A stretch of DNA of 23,434 bases from an uncultured Candidatus Melainabacteria bacterium (GCA_934777245.1 CAKVND010000037.1:1-23434); one strand, 5' to 3'; shown: positions 13,186 to 21,722, counted from the first letter of the stretch. Numbers and translations are program-made. Notes: generated from the letters alone by a model not told the origin.

Positions 13186-15840
13186 TTAATCTAACATCTT
13201 ATCTTGTTTAATATCTTGTTTTAAATGATAAATCAAATATTCTTCGCTATTTGCAGGTTTATAATTAGGGTTTGTTTGACTTCTAAAGAATTCTTTAGGC
13301 GATTTAATCATTTGCATCAAGTTCTTTCTTTCTTGGGCTTGTTGAAGCTCTTGATATTCACTTATTTTTTTAATTGCCTTGCCCATTTTACCCATTAGTG
13401 CAAATCCTGATACCTTATTATTTTCATGGTTCATTGCACTACCAATTGCTTCATTAAACCAGATATTTAATAATGACTCAAATGATTTTTCAGCTGATGT
13501 TCTTGCCTTTTCTAAGTTTAATTGACTATCCCCAGGCATGATTTTCAAATCTTTCATTATATTAGAAGTTAATTTAATGATTTCTGTGTTATTCATTGTA
13601 TTTAATCTTATATTTGAATCAAAGAATACTTTATCCAAAGCTTCTTGTAATTTCTTTTCGGCTTCTTCTTTTGTCAGTTTGCTTTCTGCCAAATTAGCAT
13701 CTTCTATAAAATATTTTGCTAAATCTTTAGTGTCGCCATGTTCTATGAATTGTGTTAATCTCATTGAACGCGCAGCTTGTTCTGCTGTTAAATCAATTGT
13801 ATTACCTGTATCAATAAGCGTAAACACTTTGCCTTTTCGTTCTTTTAATGCTTTTACGTCAATAAAGATATTGCCCGGATGGATATCAGCGTGAAGAGTT
13901 CTTCCTTTTGCATCAGTTTTGTATAATTGCTCGATAAGAACTTTCATATATTCATCAATCATATAATCAGTATCTTTTTCTGTTAGCATAATATCTTTAT
14001 ATTTTGTGCTTAATTTTTCTTTTTCTGATTTTAAGAATTCTAATCGTTGGCGATATATTGCTTTGTCTTTTTCATTTGTAGTCTTGCTTATTATTTTTTC
14101 TATGTACCTGATATTTGAGTCAATGTTGTTTAATTCCATTAATTTTTTCAAATTAATCCCTTCTGCTTTTTCCATTACATAAAGCCCGTCTTTTACTTCA
14201 ATAGGTTTTACAACTCGAGCTGTCTGCGTGAAATTAACAAGCTTTTTAGCCGCATTCATTTCATTTTCAAAATCAATTTCTTTTTTGATACCGTTTGCCA
14301 AATCTTCAATATTTTTTATTAAATATTGTTTTTCAGCATCTGTTTTACCGGCTTGAGCATTAATTATATCAATAAATTTTTGTTTATCTCTATCAATTTT
14401 GCTTGCATCAATGCCTTTTTTAAGCATTTTCACGCAAACTTCTTTTCCGTCCAGAGCTTCTACTAAATATGTTTCAGCAATTGTACCTGTGCCCATATTT
14501 ACTTTAACTTTATAATTCTTACCAAGTTTTGCTTGAATTTCTTTTGTAGCTTCTTCCAATGTTCTTGTTGCTGGACAATTGTCTTGCATAGCTTTTGCTA
14601 ATGAATCATTTGATTGAATTTGTTTTAATTTAACAGCAAAAATATTTTCATCTGATAAAGCTTGAATTTTTTCATTAATAGAAAGACCTTCTCCGATTTT
14701 AGAAGTTCTACTTTCTAAAATTTCTTTAACTTTCGGACTTTCAAACATTAAGTCGTTTAATTGTTGGTAAGTGGTTTTTCCACCATAAGGATTCTCAAGC
14801 AATTCTTTGTGACTATTAATCTTATTGAAAGCGCTTTCTAAATTTTTATCAAATATGGCAGAAAATCTACCTTTTTTAGCCATAGGAATAAGGGTTGCTG
14901 CGCCTAATGCAACTTGCGTAACTCCGTCGTCAACAAAACTGTTAGCATAACCTTCCAACGACTTGTCATTATGTCTTGAGCCGACAAAATGTCTGTTTAA
15001 ACTGTTACCCAAGAAATATGCAGGAATGCCGGCAATTGCACCACCAATTACTGATAATGGCATCATTGCGCCATTTATTGCGCCGGAAACAAAGTTTCTG
15101 AAATTTGATGCTAGTTTGTTATTACGATGTTCTTTCTTATAAGCTTTATACATCATTTTATCGCGTGGAGTTCTTGCACCATTGAAATCTTTTTTGTCCG
15201 TTTTAAATTCTTCTGAACCAATACGATTTAATTGCAATAAATGCATTTTTACGCCACCACCAACAAAAGCTGCCATACCAGCCGTAAAAACTGCTAATTT
15301 AGTTTTGGATTTTGCCATGTATGCAAGTGATTTACCGACAACTTTTTTAAATGTTTTTAAATTTAAACCACCGCCTGCAGTTTCTACCGCATCAATAAGT
15401 TTATTGTTGCTGCCAAATTTTTCGTTCAATTGTTTACCGGCATGGTGCAATTTTGCTTCATTTCTTAAACCAAAATAAGTTAATCCTGCAGCACCTACAG
15501 AGAACAAATCACCCAAAGCTTGAGCAGAAGTCTCTTGAGAAGCATTATATCTCTTAACAGTATTTGCAAAATCATTTTGTGAAATTTCTCCACGCTTTAC
15601 TTTTGCTAAATCGGCTTCTACTTTTTTAGAACCAATACCTAAGCCTGTTGCGTTTTTAATTTTATTATACAAACGTTCAATCAAACCTGTATTTTTACGT
15701 TTTTCTCTTTTCCAATAAACGTCATAACCCGAAATTTGTCGTCTCGGATATTGCGCAACTTGCCTTTGAAGCACTTGATTATTAATAGTTTGTGGAATAT
15801 TTGTTTGTGCTTGCAAATTTGCTGTCGAAATTTCAGTCAT
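13186..15840 (-). CDS. Very long ABC1/UbiB-type atypical kinase-like protein
   Basis: 884 residues, far longer than UbiB/ADCK proteins (about 500-550). The ABC1-like core is at about 425-700: nucleotide loop MGTGTIAETYLVEALDG at 449-465, VCVKML with Lys471, EIDFENEMNAAKK at 521-533, VMEKAEGINL at 555-564, catalytic loop HADIHPGNI at 650-658, and DTG at 677-679 in the place of DFG. The usual Ala-rich loop is Gly-rich here. The first 420 residues are unique, with hydrophobic or Gly-rich stretches near 110-123, 180-198 and 250-278 that may be membrane segments. Known relatives support isoprenoid quinone/lipid metabolism. The role here is unknown. Single-gene unit ending at a bidirectional terminator. 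Confidence 0.82.
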   Translation of the reverse strand: MTEISTANLQAQTNIPQTINNQVLQRQVAQYPRRQISGYDVYWKREKRKNTGLIERLYNKIKNATGLGIGSKKVEADLAKVKRGEISQNDFANTVKRYNASQETSAQALGDLFSVGAAGLTYFGLRNEAKLHHAGKQLNEKFGSNNKLIDAVETAGGGLNLKTFKKVVGKSLAYMAKSKTKLAVFTAGMAAFVGGGVKMHLLQLNRIGSEEFKTDKKDFNGARTPRDKMMYKAYKKEHRNNKLASNFRNFVSGAINGAMMPLSVIGGAIAGIPAYFLGNSLNRHFVGSRHNDKSLEGYANSFVDDGVTQVALGAATLIPMAKKGRFSAIFDKNLESAFNKINSHKELLENPYGGKTTYQQLNDLMFESPKVKEILESRTSKIGEGLSINEKIQALSDENIFAVKLKQIQSNDSLAKAMQDNCPATRTLEEATKEIQAKLGKNYKVKVNMGTGTIAETYLVEALDGKEVCVKMLKKGIDASKIDRDKQKFIDIINAQAGKTDAEKQYLIKNIEDLANGIKKEIDFENEMNAAKKLVNFTQTARVVKPIEVKDGLYVMEKAEGINLKKLMELNNIDSNIRYIEKIISKTTNEKDKAIYRQRLEFLKSEKEKLSTKYKDIMLTEKDTDYMIDEYMKVLIEQLYKTDAKGRTLHADIHPGNIFIDVKALKERKGKVFTLIDTGNTIDLTAEQAARSMRLTQFIEHGDTKDLAKYFIEDANLAESKLTKEEAEKKLQEALDKVFFDSNIRLNTMNNTEIIKLTSNIMKDLKIMPGDSQLNLEKARTSAEKSFESLLNIWFNEAIGSAMNHENNKVSGFALMGKMGKAIKKISEYQELQQAQERKNLMQMIKSPKEFFRSQTNPNYKPANSEEYLIYHLKQDIKQDKMLD

Positions 15841-15973
15841 AATAATCCCTTTTTTTCAATCTTACTTACCATGATAAAGTCTCAAACAAAATAAAAATTG
15901 CTATTTTAAAAGCATTAAACACAATCAAATCAGAAAAATCCAATAATACTAGTAATTTCAGGGTTTACATTTG

Positions 15974-16996
15974 TTAACAATGTTTATTTGTAAGTATTTT
16001 GCTTTTTAATAAAATATCTGTACCATATTTTTCAACTTCATAAACAGAAAAATTTTTTGCTTGCGAAATCTTGTTGATTTTTGAACCGTTAAAACAACTC
16101 ATGCCGGAATTATCATTCAAAATTTTAGGCGCGATAAATTGATAGATTTCATCAATCAAATCCTCTTTAAGCATTGCACCTGCTAGAATTCCACCGCACT
16201 CTACAAACACTGTATAAATACCTCTTTGGTATAATTCTGCCAAAACAGACTTTAAATCTAATTGTTCATTTTTTAGTGGTGTGTTTTTTTTTGATGCAAT
16301 ATAAATTTCGCCTTGGTTAAAAATCTGAGCATTTTTATCAATTCTCAAGTCTTTATCCAATATGCATTTAAACTTGTGCTCCATCTTGGGATTATCAGCA
16401 ATAACCGTATTTGAACTTGTCATTATGCAATCAAATTCTTGACGCATTCGATAAACTTCTTTTCTTGCTATATCTCCTGTAATCCATTTAGAATCCCCAT
16501 TGAAAGTTGCAATTTTACCGTCCATTGTAGTCGCAGTTTTTAATACAACGTAAGGCAAATTTTTTGTTATATTTTTTATAAAAACTCGATTTAAAAATTC
16601 AGCTTCATTTTCGAGAACAAAATCTACTTTTATACCTGCTGTTTTTAATTTAGAAATTCCGTCTACTTTTGGATTGACATCTTTCATTCCAATAACTACA
16701 CGGCTTAATTTTCGTTCTATAATTAAGTCGACGCAAGGCGGAGTCTTGCCAAAATGAGAACAAGGTTCAAGATTTACATACAAAGTTCCGCCCTCAGCTT
16801 CATTATTTTTCAATTTCAGCAAAGCATCACGTTCTGCGTGGTTTTTGCCGTATTTTTTGTGGTAACCTTTTGAAACTACCTTTCCATTTTTATTAAGAAC
16901 TACACAACCGACCATAGGATTCGGCAGAACTTTACCTTTTCCTTTTTTTGCAAGTTCAAAACATTTTTTCATGTACTTTTCATCAAGATTTTCCAT
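15974..16996 (-). CDS. ribD: Bifunctional riboflavin biosynthesis deaminase/reductase
   Basis: 340 residues, normal for RibD. The N-terminal cytidine-deaminase-like domain carries zinc ligands His53 (HAE, with catalytic Glu55), Cys79 and Cys88 (PCSHFGKTPPC) after GKVLPNPMVGCVV. The C-terminal reductase domain opens near 150 with LKTATTMDGKIA and GDSKWITG, then IADNPKM and VECGGILAGAML. It performs two steps from the GTP-derived pyrimidine to 5-amino-6-ribitylaminouracil phosphate. The start lies 3 bases after the stop of the EamA transporter, with AGGA inside the end of that gene, so it is translationally linked. No other rib genes and no FMN riboswitch are nearby. Confidence 0.95.
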   Translation of the reverse strand: MENLDEKYMKKCFELAKKGKGKVLPNPMVGCVVLNKNGKVVSKGYHKKYGKNHAERDALLKLKNNEAEGGTLYVNLEPCSHFGKTPPCVDLIIERKLSRVVIGMKDVNPKVDGISKLKTAGIKVDFVLENEAEFLNRVFIKNITKNLPYVVLKTATTMDGKIATFNGDSKWITGDIARKEVYRMRQEFDCIMTSSNTVIADNPKMEHKFKCILDKDLRIDKNAQIFNQGEIYIASKKNTPLKNEQLDLKSVLAELYQRGIYTVFVECGGILAGAMLKEDLIDEIYQFIAPKILNDNSGMSCFNGSKINKISQAKNFSVYEVEKYGTDILLKSKILTNKHC

Positions 16997-16999
16997 AAA

Positions 17000-17896
17000 T
17001 TAATCCTTGCATTTATCAAATTTAAAGCTTGCAATTATTACGGCAATAATCATAAACAGACAGCCTAAAACTTCTTTGTGAGACATAACTTCACCAAGAA
17101 TAAAAGTGCCGCCAAGAACCGCAAAAACAGACTCTAAACATAAAATCAATGAAGCGACTATTGGCAATGTATATTTTTGACCATAAATTTGGAATGTATA
17201 AGCAACCCCACAAGTTAAAATTCCTGCAAATAAAAGTGATGCTTTAGCATTCAAGATTGTCGTAATAGTAGGATTTTCAAATGCCCACATCAAAAGTGAT
17301 GATAAAATACCAACTACAAAAAATTGAGTACAGCAAGCTTTTGCGGGATGCACACGCTCTGAATAATAATTTACAACCATAATATGCAAACCGTAGAAAA
17401 ATGCTCCAACAAGAAGTAAAAAGTCATATATATTGAAGCCGCTGCCAGCTTTATAACAAAGCAAGTAGAGTCCTATTACGGCTAAACTAATACTTAAAAT
17501 TATTGTCTTTCGAAGTTTTTCACCTAAAAGAATTGAAATAATCGGAACAAAAATGATGTATAAAGCGGTAATAAATCCTGATTTGCCTGCGGTAACAAAT
17601 TGCATACAATATTGTTGAATGCTCATTGCTATAAATAAGACCAAACCACATCCGATTCCGGCACGTGCCAGATTAATATGTTGATATCGTTTGAGTCTTT
17701 GAGTTCTATTATCCGGCTTTGAAAATTTAAACCAAGCAATTACCGGCAGTAAACTAAAACCGCCCAAAATACTTCTAACCGCATTAAAAGTAAATGGGCC
17801 TATATGTTCCATTCCTTCTCTTTGTGCAACAAAAGACAAGCCCCATAATAGAGCTGTAATTAACAAAGCAATATTACCTAATAATTTGTTCTTCAT
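17000..17896 (-). CDS. EamA/DMT-family transporter
   Basis: 298 residues with about ten membrane helices in two EamA repeats. The first has the typical LLWGLSFVAQREGMEHIGPFTF opening and a GEK motif ending helix 4. The second begins near 150, with the matching pattern around ESVFAVLGGTFILGE close to the end. The family moves small metabolites in either direction and the substrate cannot be read from sequence. Its tight coupling with ribD raises riboflavin (the RibN transporters are in this superfamily) or a pathway intermediate as candidates. That is an inference from context. The GNAT gene ends 42 bases upstream, so the three likely form one transcript. Confidence 0.88.
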   Translation of the reverse strand: MKNKLLGNIALLITALLWGLSFVAQREGMEHIGPFTFNAVRSILGGFSLLPVIAWFKFSKPDNRTQRLKRYQHINLARAGIGCGLVLFIAMSIQQYCMQFVTAGKSGFITALYIIFVPIISILLGEKLRKTIILSISLAVIGLYLLCYKAGSGFNIYDFLLLVGAFFYGLHIMVVNYYSERVHPAKACCTQFFVVGILSSLLMWAFENPTITTILNAKASLLFAGILTCGVAYTFQIYGQKYTLPIVASLILCLESVFAVLGGTFILGEVMSHKEVLGCLFMIIAVIIASFKFDKCKD

Positions 17897-17938
17897 AACG
17901 ATAATTTAGCATAAAAAAGGGGGGATTGCATGTCATAA

Positions 17939-18376
17939 CTACCTATAAATTACCATTTCAGTATAAGGAAGTTCCGAAAAACCACATTTTGCATAAACAT
18001 GACAAGCATGAGCATTTTCTTTTTCTACTTCTAATCTAAAAATTACATCAGGATTATGTAATTTTATATATTCAATAAATTGCGGAATTATTTTTTGACC
18101 TCTAAATTCGGGTTTTAAATACAAATCTTCAAACCAAAAACAAGGTTTACCAAATTCGGTTGAAAAACTTTTTGCAATCATTGCATAACCCATAATAGTT
18201 TCATCTTGCGTAAAAACATAACCATCCAAATATGGTGAATTATTTATACATGTTTCAAAATCTTTATTAAAAATTTCGTCACTTCCATTGGTAAATACAA
18301 GTTCAGATGAATAAAAAATTTTCATCATTGAAAGAATTTCTGACTTATCTTCAAATTTCATTTTTCTAATATTCAT
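17939..18376 (-). CDS. GNAT-family N-acetyltransferase
   Basis: 145 residues, a compact single GNAT domain. It opens MNIRKMKFEDKSEILSMM (strand 1 and helix 1). FWFEDLYLKPEFRGQKIIPQFIEYI at about 80-104 is motif A: the strand, then the acetyl-CoA loop (RGQKI, slightly off the R/QxxGxG pattern). LEVEKENAHACHVYAKCGF at about 115-133 is motif B, with Tyr as the likely acid. Substrate unknown. It heads the EamA-ribD operon and is divergent from mutL. Its upstream TATACT box overlaps the end of a TGTAAA-N5-TTTACA dyad. Confidence 0.88.
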   Translation of the reverse strand: MNIRKMKFEDKSEILSMMKIFYSSELVFTNGSDEIFNKDFETCINNSPYLDGYVFTQDETIMGYAMIAKSFSTEFGKPCFWFEDLYLKPEFRGQKIIPQFIEYIKLHNPDVIFRLEVEKENAHACHVYAKCGFSELPYTEMVIYR

Positions 18377-18393
18377 GTTATTATTCTAGTATA

Positions 18394-18410
18394 TGTAAAT
18401 CGGTTTTACA
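18394..18410. promoter_or_regulatory. 17-bp dyad between divergent GNAT and mutL genes
   Basis: TGTAAATCGGTTTTACA has perfect 6-bp arms around 5 bases and fits TGTNA-N7-TNACA. It lies 17 bases before the GNAT ATG and 25 bases before the mutL TTG, covering the presumed GNAT -10/-35 spacer, which is a typical repressor position. Whether it belongs with the other three dyads is uncertain, because its spacer sequence differs. Confidence 0.4.
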
Positions 18411-18435
18411 AGCGAACTCTAAGAGGAGTTTTATT

Positions 18436-20256
18436 TTGGGAAGAATTGTTCAACTATCAAAAAATGTTATAAACCAAATAGCAGCAGGGGAAGTTATTGA
18501 GCGTCCGTTTTCTGTTGTAAAAGAACTTGTGGAAAACTCAGTAGACGCAGGAGCGACAAGAGTTAGTATAGAAGTTTCTAATGAATGCAGAAATTTGCGC
18601 GTTGCGGATAACGGTTCAGGAATTCATCCTGATGATATTTTATTAGCGTTTTCTAAACACGCAACAAGCAAAATCGCAACGGGCGAAGACTTGTATGCCG
18701 TAAAAACAATGGGTTTTAGAGGTGAAGCTTTAGCAAGTATTATCTCAATTTCTAAACTAACCTGTATAACAAGAACAAAAGATTTTGATTACGGAACAAA
18801 AGTAGAATGCGAAAATTCTGAAGTCAAAAAAGCTCAAACAGGTTGCGCTATCGGAACGATTATGGATATTAGAGATTTATTTTACAATCTTCCTGCAAGG
18901 TTAAAATTCTTGAAATCTCCAAAAACAGAATTTGCATATATTAGCGAACTTATACAATCACTTGCGTTGGTTCATCCGGATGTTGCTTTTGAACTTAAAA
19001 ATAATGGCAAAGTTACGCTAAAAACCACAGGACAAAACGATTTAGCGCAAACTGTAAAAGAAGTTTTTTCGGATGAAGTTGTTAAGAATTTGCGTCCGGT
19101 TTTAAAAACAGATAAGATTTCTAATCTAAAAATTTCGGGCTTAATTAGCACTCCTGATTATACGAGAGCGAGTAAAAAAGATTATTATATGTACGTAAAT
19201 TCTCGTATTGTTAAATGCCCGATATTCCAAAAATCCGTTGATATGGCGTATAAAAATCTTATCGGTTCGCGCTATCCGTTTATTATTTTGAACTTGGAAA
19301 TTCCTCCGGAAGATGTAGACGTGAACGTTCACCCGACAAAAAAAGAAGTTCGTTACAAAAATCCGAACCAGATTTTCAACTTTATCCATTCAGCGATTGA
19401 TATGGCGCTATCTGGCTATGTGGAAAAAGAACAACCGCAAGTAATTCAAGAAGAAACGGTAGAACAAGCAGAATTACAACTTGAAGTTCAGCAAGAAATT
19501 AAGCAATCGCAAGTTGTGAATCAAACTCGACCTATGATGAGTTTTCAACCGCAAAATTCTGATGATGTTTATGTAAGCAATAACCAGAATTTGGGCTATG
19601 TTTTTGAAGAACCTAAAAAAGAAGAAACGCCAAAAACTTCTGTTATCAAGGAATTCCCAAAACACGAACAAACAAGATTTGTTGCGTCAAGTGTTCCGGA
19701 AGTCGAAGATGTGATAATAGGTCAGTACAAAAAAACGTATATTCTGATTGAAAAAGAAGAGGGTTTAGAAATTGTTGATCAACATATCGCAGAAGAAAGA
19801 TATATTTATGAAAAGCTTAAACAGTCTAAGAATATTGACTGCCAGCTTTTGTTTATTACGGATGTGCTTGAAGTCTCACCAAGCGATAAAGAACTTTTAG
19901 AACACAATCGAGATAAACTTTCTAAATTCGGGTATGAAATCGAATTTATGTCAGACCACGAAGTAATTTTCAAAAAAGTTCCGCAAATTTTATCAAAAGT
20001 TGCGCCGAAAGAAATTTTGGCGGATATTTTGGAAAACATTTCCGGTGATATTGATAACATTGAAGAAAAAATCTTGATTACAACATCTTGTAAAGCTGCC
20101 GTAAAGGCGAATACATATTTGAATATGTTTCAAATGCAAGAAATTATTAAGAATTGGCGCAAGTGTGAAAAACCGTTTACTTGTCCGCATGGCAGACCGA
20201 TTTCACATATAATTGAGCACAAAGATATCGCAAAATTTTTCCAGAGAAATAAATAA
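18436..20256 (+). CDS. mutL: DNA mismatch repair protein MutL (nicking type), TTG start
   Basis: 606 residues. The start is TTG, supported by AAGAGGAG 7 bases upstream and by the protein beginning directly at the family's conserved MGRIVQLS...IAAGEVIERP. The GHL ATPase domain follows: ELVENSVDAG, DNGSGI, GFRGEALASI, and then VDVNVHPTKKEVRY in the second subdomain. A Gln/Glu-rich linker spans about 335-425. The C-terminal domain has DQHIAEERYIYE at 448-459, which fits the endonuclease motif DQHA(x)2E(x)4E with Ile for Ala, plus SCKAAVKAN near 551 and CPHGRP from Cys583. It therefore likely nicks DNA itself, in a MutH-independent system. Its stop lies 8 bases from the convergent fliR stop. Confidence 0.96.
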   Translation: MGRIVQLSKNVINQIAAGEVIERPFSVVKELVENSVDAGATRVSIEVSNECRNLRVADNGSGIHPDDILLAFSKHATSKIATGEDLYAVKTMGFRGEALASIISISKLTCITRTKDFDYGTKVECENSEVKKAQTGCAIGTIMDIRDLFYNLPARLKFLKSPKTEFAYISELIQSLALVHPDVAFELKNNGKVTLKTTGQNDLAQTVKEVFSDEVVKNLRPVLKTDKISNLKISGLISTPDYTRASKKDYYMYVNSRIVKCPIFQKSVDMAYKNLIGSRYPFIILNLEIPPEDVDVNVHPTKKEVRYKNPNQIFNFIHSAIDMALSGYVEKEQPQVIQEETVEQAELQLEVQQEIKQSQVVNQTRPMMSFQPQNSDDVYVSNNQNLGYVFEEPKKEETPKTSVIKEFPKHEQTRFVASSVPEVEDVIIGQYKKTYILIEKEEGLEIVDQHIAEERYIYEKLKQSKNIDCQLLFITDVLEVSPSDKELLEHNRDKLSKFGYEIEFMSDHEVIFKKVPQILSKVAPKEILADILENISGDIDNIEEKILITTSCKAAVKANTYLNMFQMQEIIKNWRKCEKPFTCPHGRPISHIIEHKDIAKFFQRNK

Positions 20257-20264
20257 AGTTATAT

Positions 20265-21044
20265 TTAATAAATTGTTGCAAACGATAAAAAGAATTCAGA
20301 AATAACATTAATCAACATTGGCAAAATCCAAATCATAATCGCAGCGCCGAATACAGGTTTGAACAAGAAACTTAATTGGAAAACGTTTACTTGTGGCGCG
20401 GTTTTAGAAATTACACCAAGAATAATATCTTGCCCTAATGTTGCTAAAAGCACCGGAGAAGCTATTTGCAAGCCCATATAGAGTACATTAGAAGTGGTTG
20501 TAACCAAGTGGTCCATATTGATAATTTTTTCAAGAGGAATCGCAACAGCGTAGATTGGAAAAATTTCAAAGCTACGCATAAGAGCGTTAATCAACCAATA
20601 AAATCCGCCAAGTTCAATAAAAATAAGGATTCCCATAAGTGTAATAATACGGCTCAAAATCGAAGTTTGGCTGTTTGTAGTCGGATCCATTACCATGGCT
20701 GATGATAAACCCATTTGAGTGTTAATCATATCACCGCCAGCTTCAATCGCCAAAATCAAAAGTTGTGCAATATATCCAATAATCGCACCAACTGCAAAGT
20801 TTAAAAGCAAAAGTAAAAGCGGTGAAATATCCGCCGGTGGCGTCGCTGGTTTAAGAATAGGAGTAATCATAACAGTAAGAATAAACACAAACGCTAATTT
20901 AACAAGTCCTGCAATTTCTTTACGGTTAAAAATCGGAGCAAAACGCACAAATCCCAACAAACGCGCAAAAACGATTATGCCCGCTGAAAACCAGTGGTCA
21001 AACTGTGGAAATAAAATTGAGATTTGTTGTATAAAGTTGTCCAT
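20265..21044 (-). CDS. fliR: Flagellar-type export gate protein FliR
   Basis: 259 residues, the usual size, with about six membrane segments. Recognisable features: an N-terminal ARLLGFVRFAPIFN segment, GAIIGYIAQLLILAIEAGGDMINTQMGLSSA in the middle (the family's GxxxG..QxGL region), and the C-terminal KPVFGAAIMIWILPMLINVISEF. FliR forms the export gate of the flagellar type III secretion apparatus with FliP and FliQ. The injectisome homologue SctT is the alternative. The presence of FliP and FliQ in the same cluster supports an export gate either way. It is the last gene of the minus-strand cluster here, separated from the preceding gene by a hairpin element rather than the usual overlap. Confidence 0.88.
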   Translation of the reverse strand: MDNFIQQISILFPQFDHWFSAGIIVFARLLGFVRFAPIFNRKEIAGLVKLAFVFILTVMITPILKPATPPADISPLLLLLLNFAVGAIIGYIAQLLILAIEAGGDMINTQMGLSSAMVMDPTTNSQTSILSRIITLMGILIFIELGGFYWLINALMRSFEIFPIYAVAIPLEKIINMDHLVTTTSNVLYMGLQIASPVLLATLGQDIILGVISKTAPQVNVFQLSFLFKPVFGAAIMIWILPMLINVISEFFLSFATIY

Positions 21045-21083
21045 TTTTGTAGTGCTTCTTGTATTTTACTTTTTTAATTACAG

Positions 21084-21230
21084 AATGGAAAATTGAAAGT
21101 GGAAAACTATTTATATGGTGCAAAAAATTGCACCCTACAATTTTTAATTAAAATACGTTCAATATTGAACTATGTAATCTTAATAAATTATTTAAAACAA
21201 TTTTCCATTTTCCACTTTCAATTGTCCATT
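21084..21230. repeat. Hairpin element with heptamer-repeat arms (copy C), before fliR
   Basis: The left arm starts at 21084 with three heptamers of the form ARTKGAA. The right arm (21197-21230) is the reverse complement with a fourth unit. The core contains a GGTGCAA/TTGCACC hairpin at about 21116-21134, inside a 32-bp stretch (21108-21139) that is identical at 21901-21932. It also has a perfect palindrome GTTCAATATTGAAC at 21157-21170. The right arm overlaps the last codons of the 123-residue gene. Confidence 0.88.
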
Positions 21231-21589
21231 TGAGAAGGCGGTTCATCCAGCTCATACTCATACTCTTCCGGCGGTTCGTCGATTCCAAGAATGTCAAAAC
21301 CGTCGACGTCGTCTATTGTTGTTTTATCTGCTTCGACCTTGACAGTAAACATGATTTTATCTTTGTTGTTTTTTAGCACGCAAAACCTTGTTTCGCCTTC
21401 TTTGAGCGGACGTACAAGAAGCGTGTTTTTTTCGTTCATTATTGTAAAAACCGGACATACATCAATAATATCGTTGTTTTCGATACTTATATCAGTCAAC
21501 TTGCCGTCTGCTGTAATAAGGCAAGTTTCGTAGGCGCAAGCTACGCTTGCGCTTAATATAAATATTAATGATGTAATCAGTTTTTTCAA
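21218..21589 (-). CDS. Secreted protein resembling the secretin/pilus N-terminal domain
   Basis: 123 residues with a TTG start at 21589 (AGGA 7 bases upstream). A signal peptide is clear: MKKLITSLIFILSASVACA, then YET. Residues about 30-87 follow the pattern of the short beta-domain at the N-terminus of CpaC/RcpA-type pilus secretins: LTDISIENNDIIDVCPVF, then LLVRPLKEGETRFCVL, then KIMFTVKVE, like the family's (V)GNPxIADV...LLLxGKxxGxTxLxV...xVxV. An acidic Pro/Glu tail follows. It has no secretin barrel, so it is a lone domain. Its place between fliQ and fliR suggests an envelope partner of the export apparatus. The last three codons and stop lie in the hairpin element. Confidence 0.65.
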   Translation of the reverse strand: MKKLITSLIFILSASVACAYETCLITADGKLTDISIENNDIIDVCPVFTIMNEKNTLLVRPLKEGETRFCVLKNNKDKIMFTVKVEADKTTIDDVDGFDILGIDEPPEEYEYELDEPPSQMDN

Positions 21590-21599
21590 GTTGTTTCCT

Positions 21600-21655
21600 T
21601 TTTATCCTGTTCCCTTCGCCCCTTGTGGGAGAGGGGTTAGGGGTGAGGGGTTTAT
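21600..21655. repeat. G-rich dispersed-repeat fragment
   Basis: The segment CCCCTTGTGGGAGAGGGG followed by TTAGGGGTGAGGGG is of the same style as the hairpin-and-G-run mosaics at 2500 and 6600-6720. It is part of a 443-bp gap between fliQ and the secreted-protein gene that holds no supportable gene and is almost wholly repeats. Confidence 0.5.
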
Positions 21656-21722
21656 CCCTCTTTTTAGTGAATCAATTCGTTTTAAATTGTTTCTTGTATT
21701 CAATTATCAAACTTTGACTATT

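Noticed and set aside
16997..18435. FMN riboswitch for ribD
   Set aside because: ribD is directly preceded by the transporter gene, and the short leader before the GNAT gene has none of the conserved FMN aptamer blocks.
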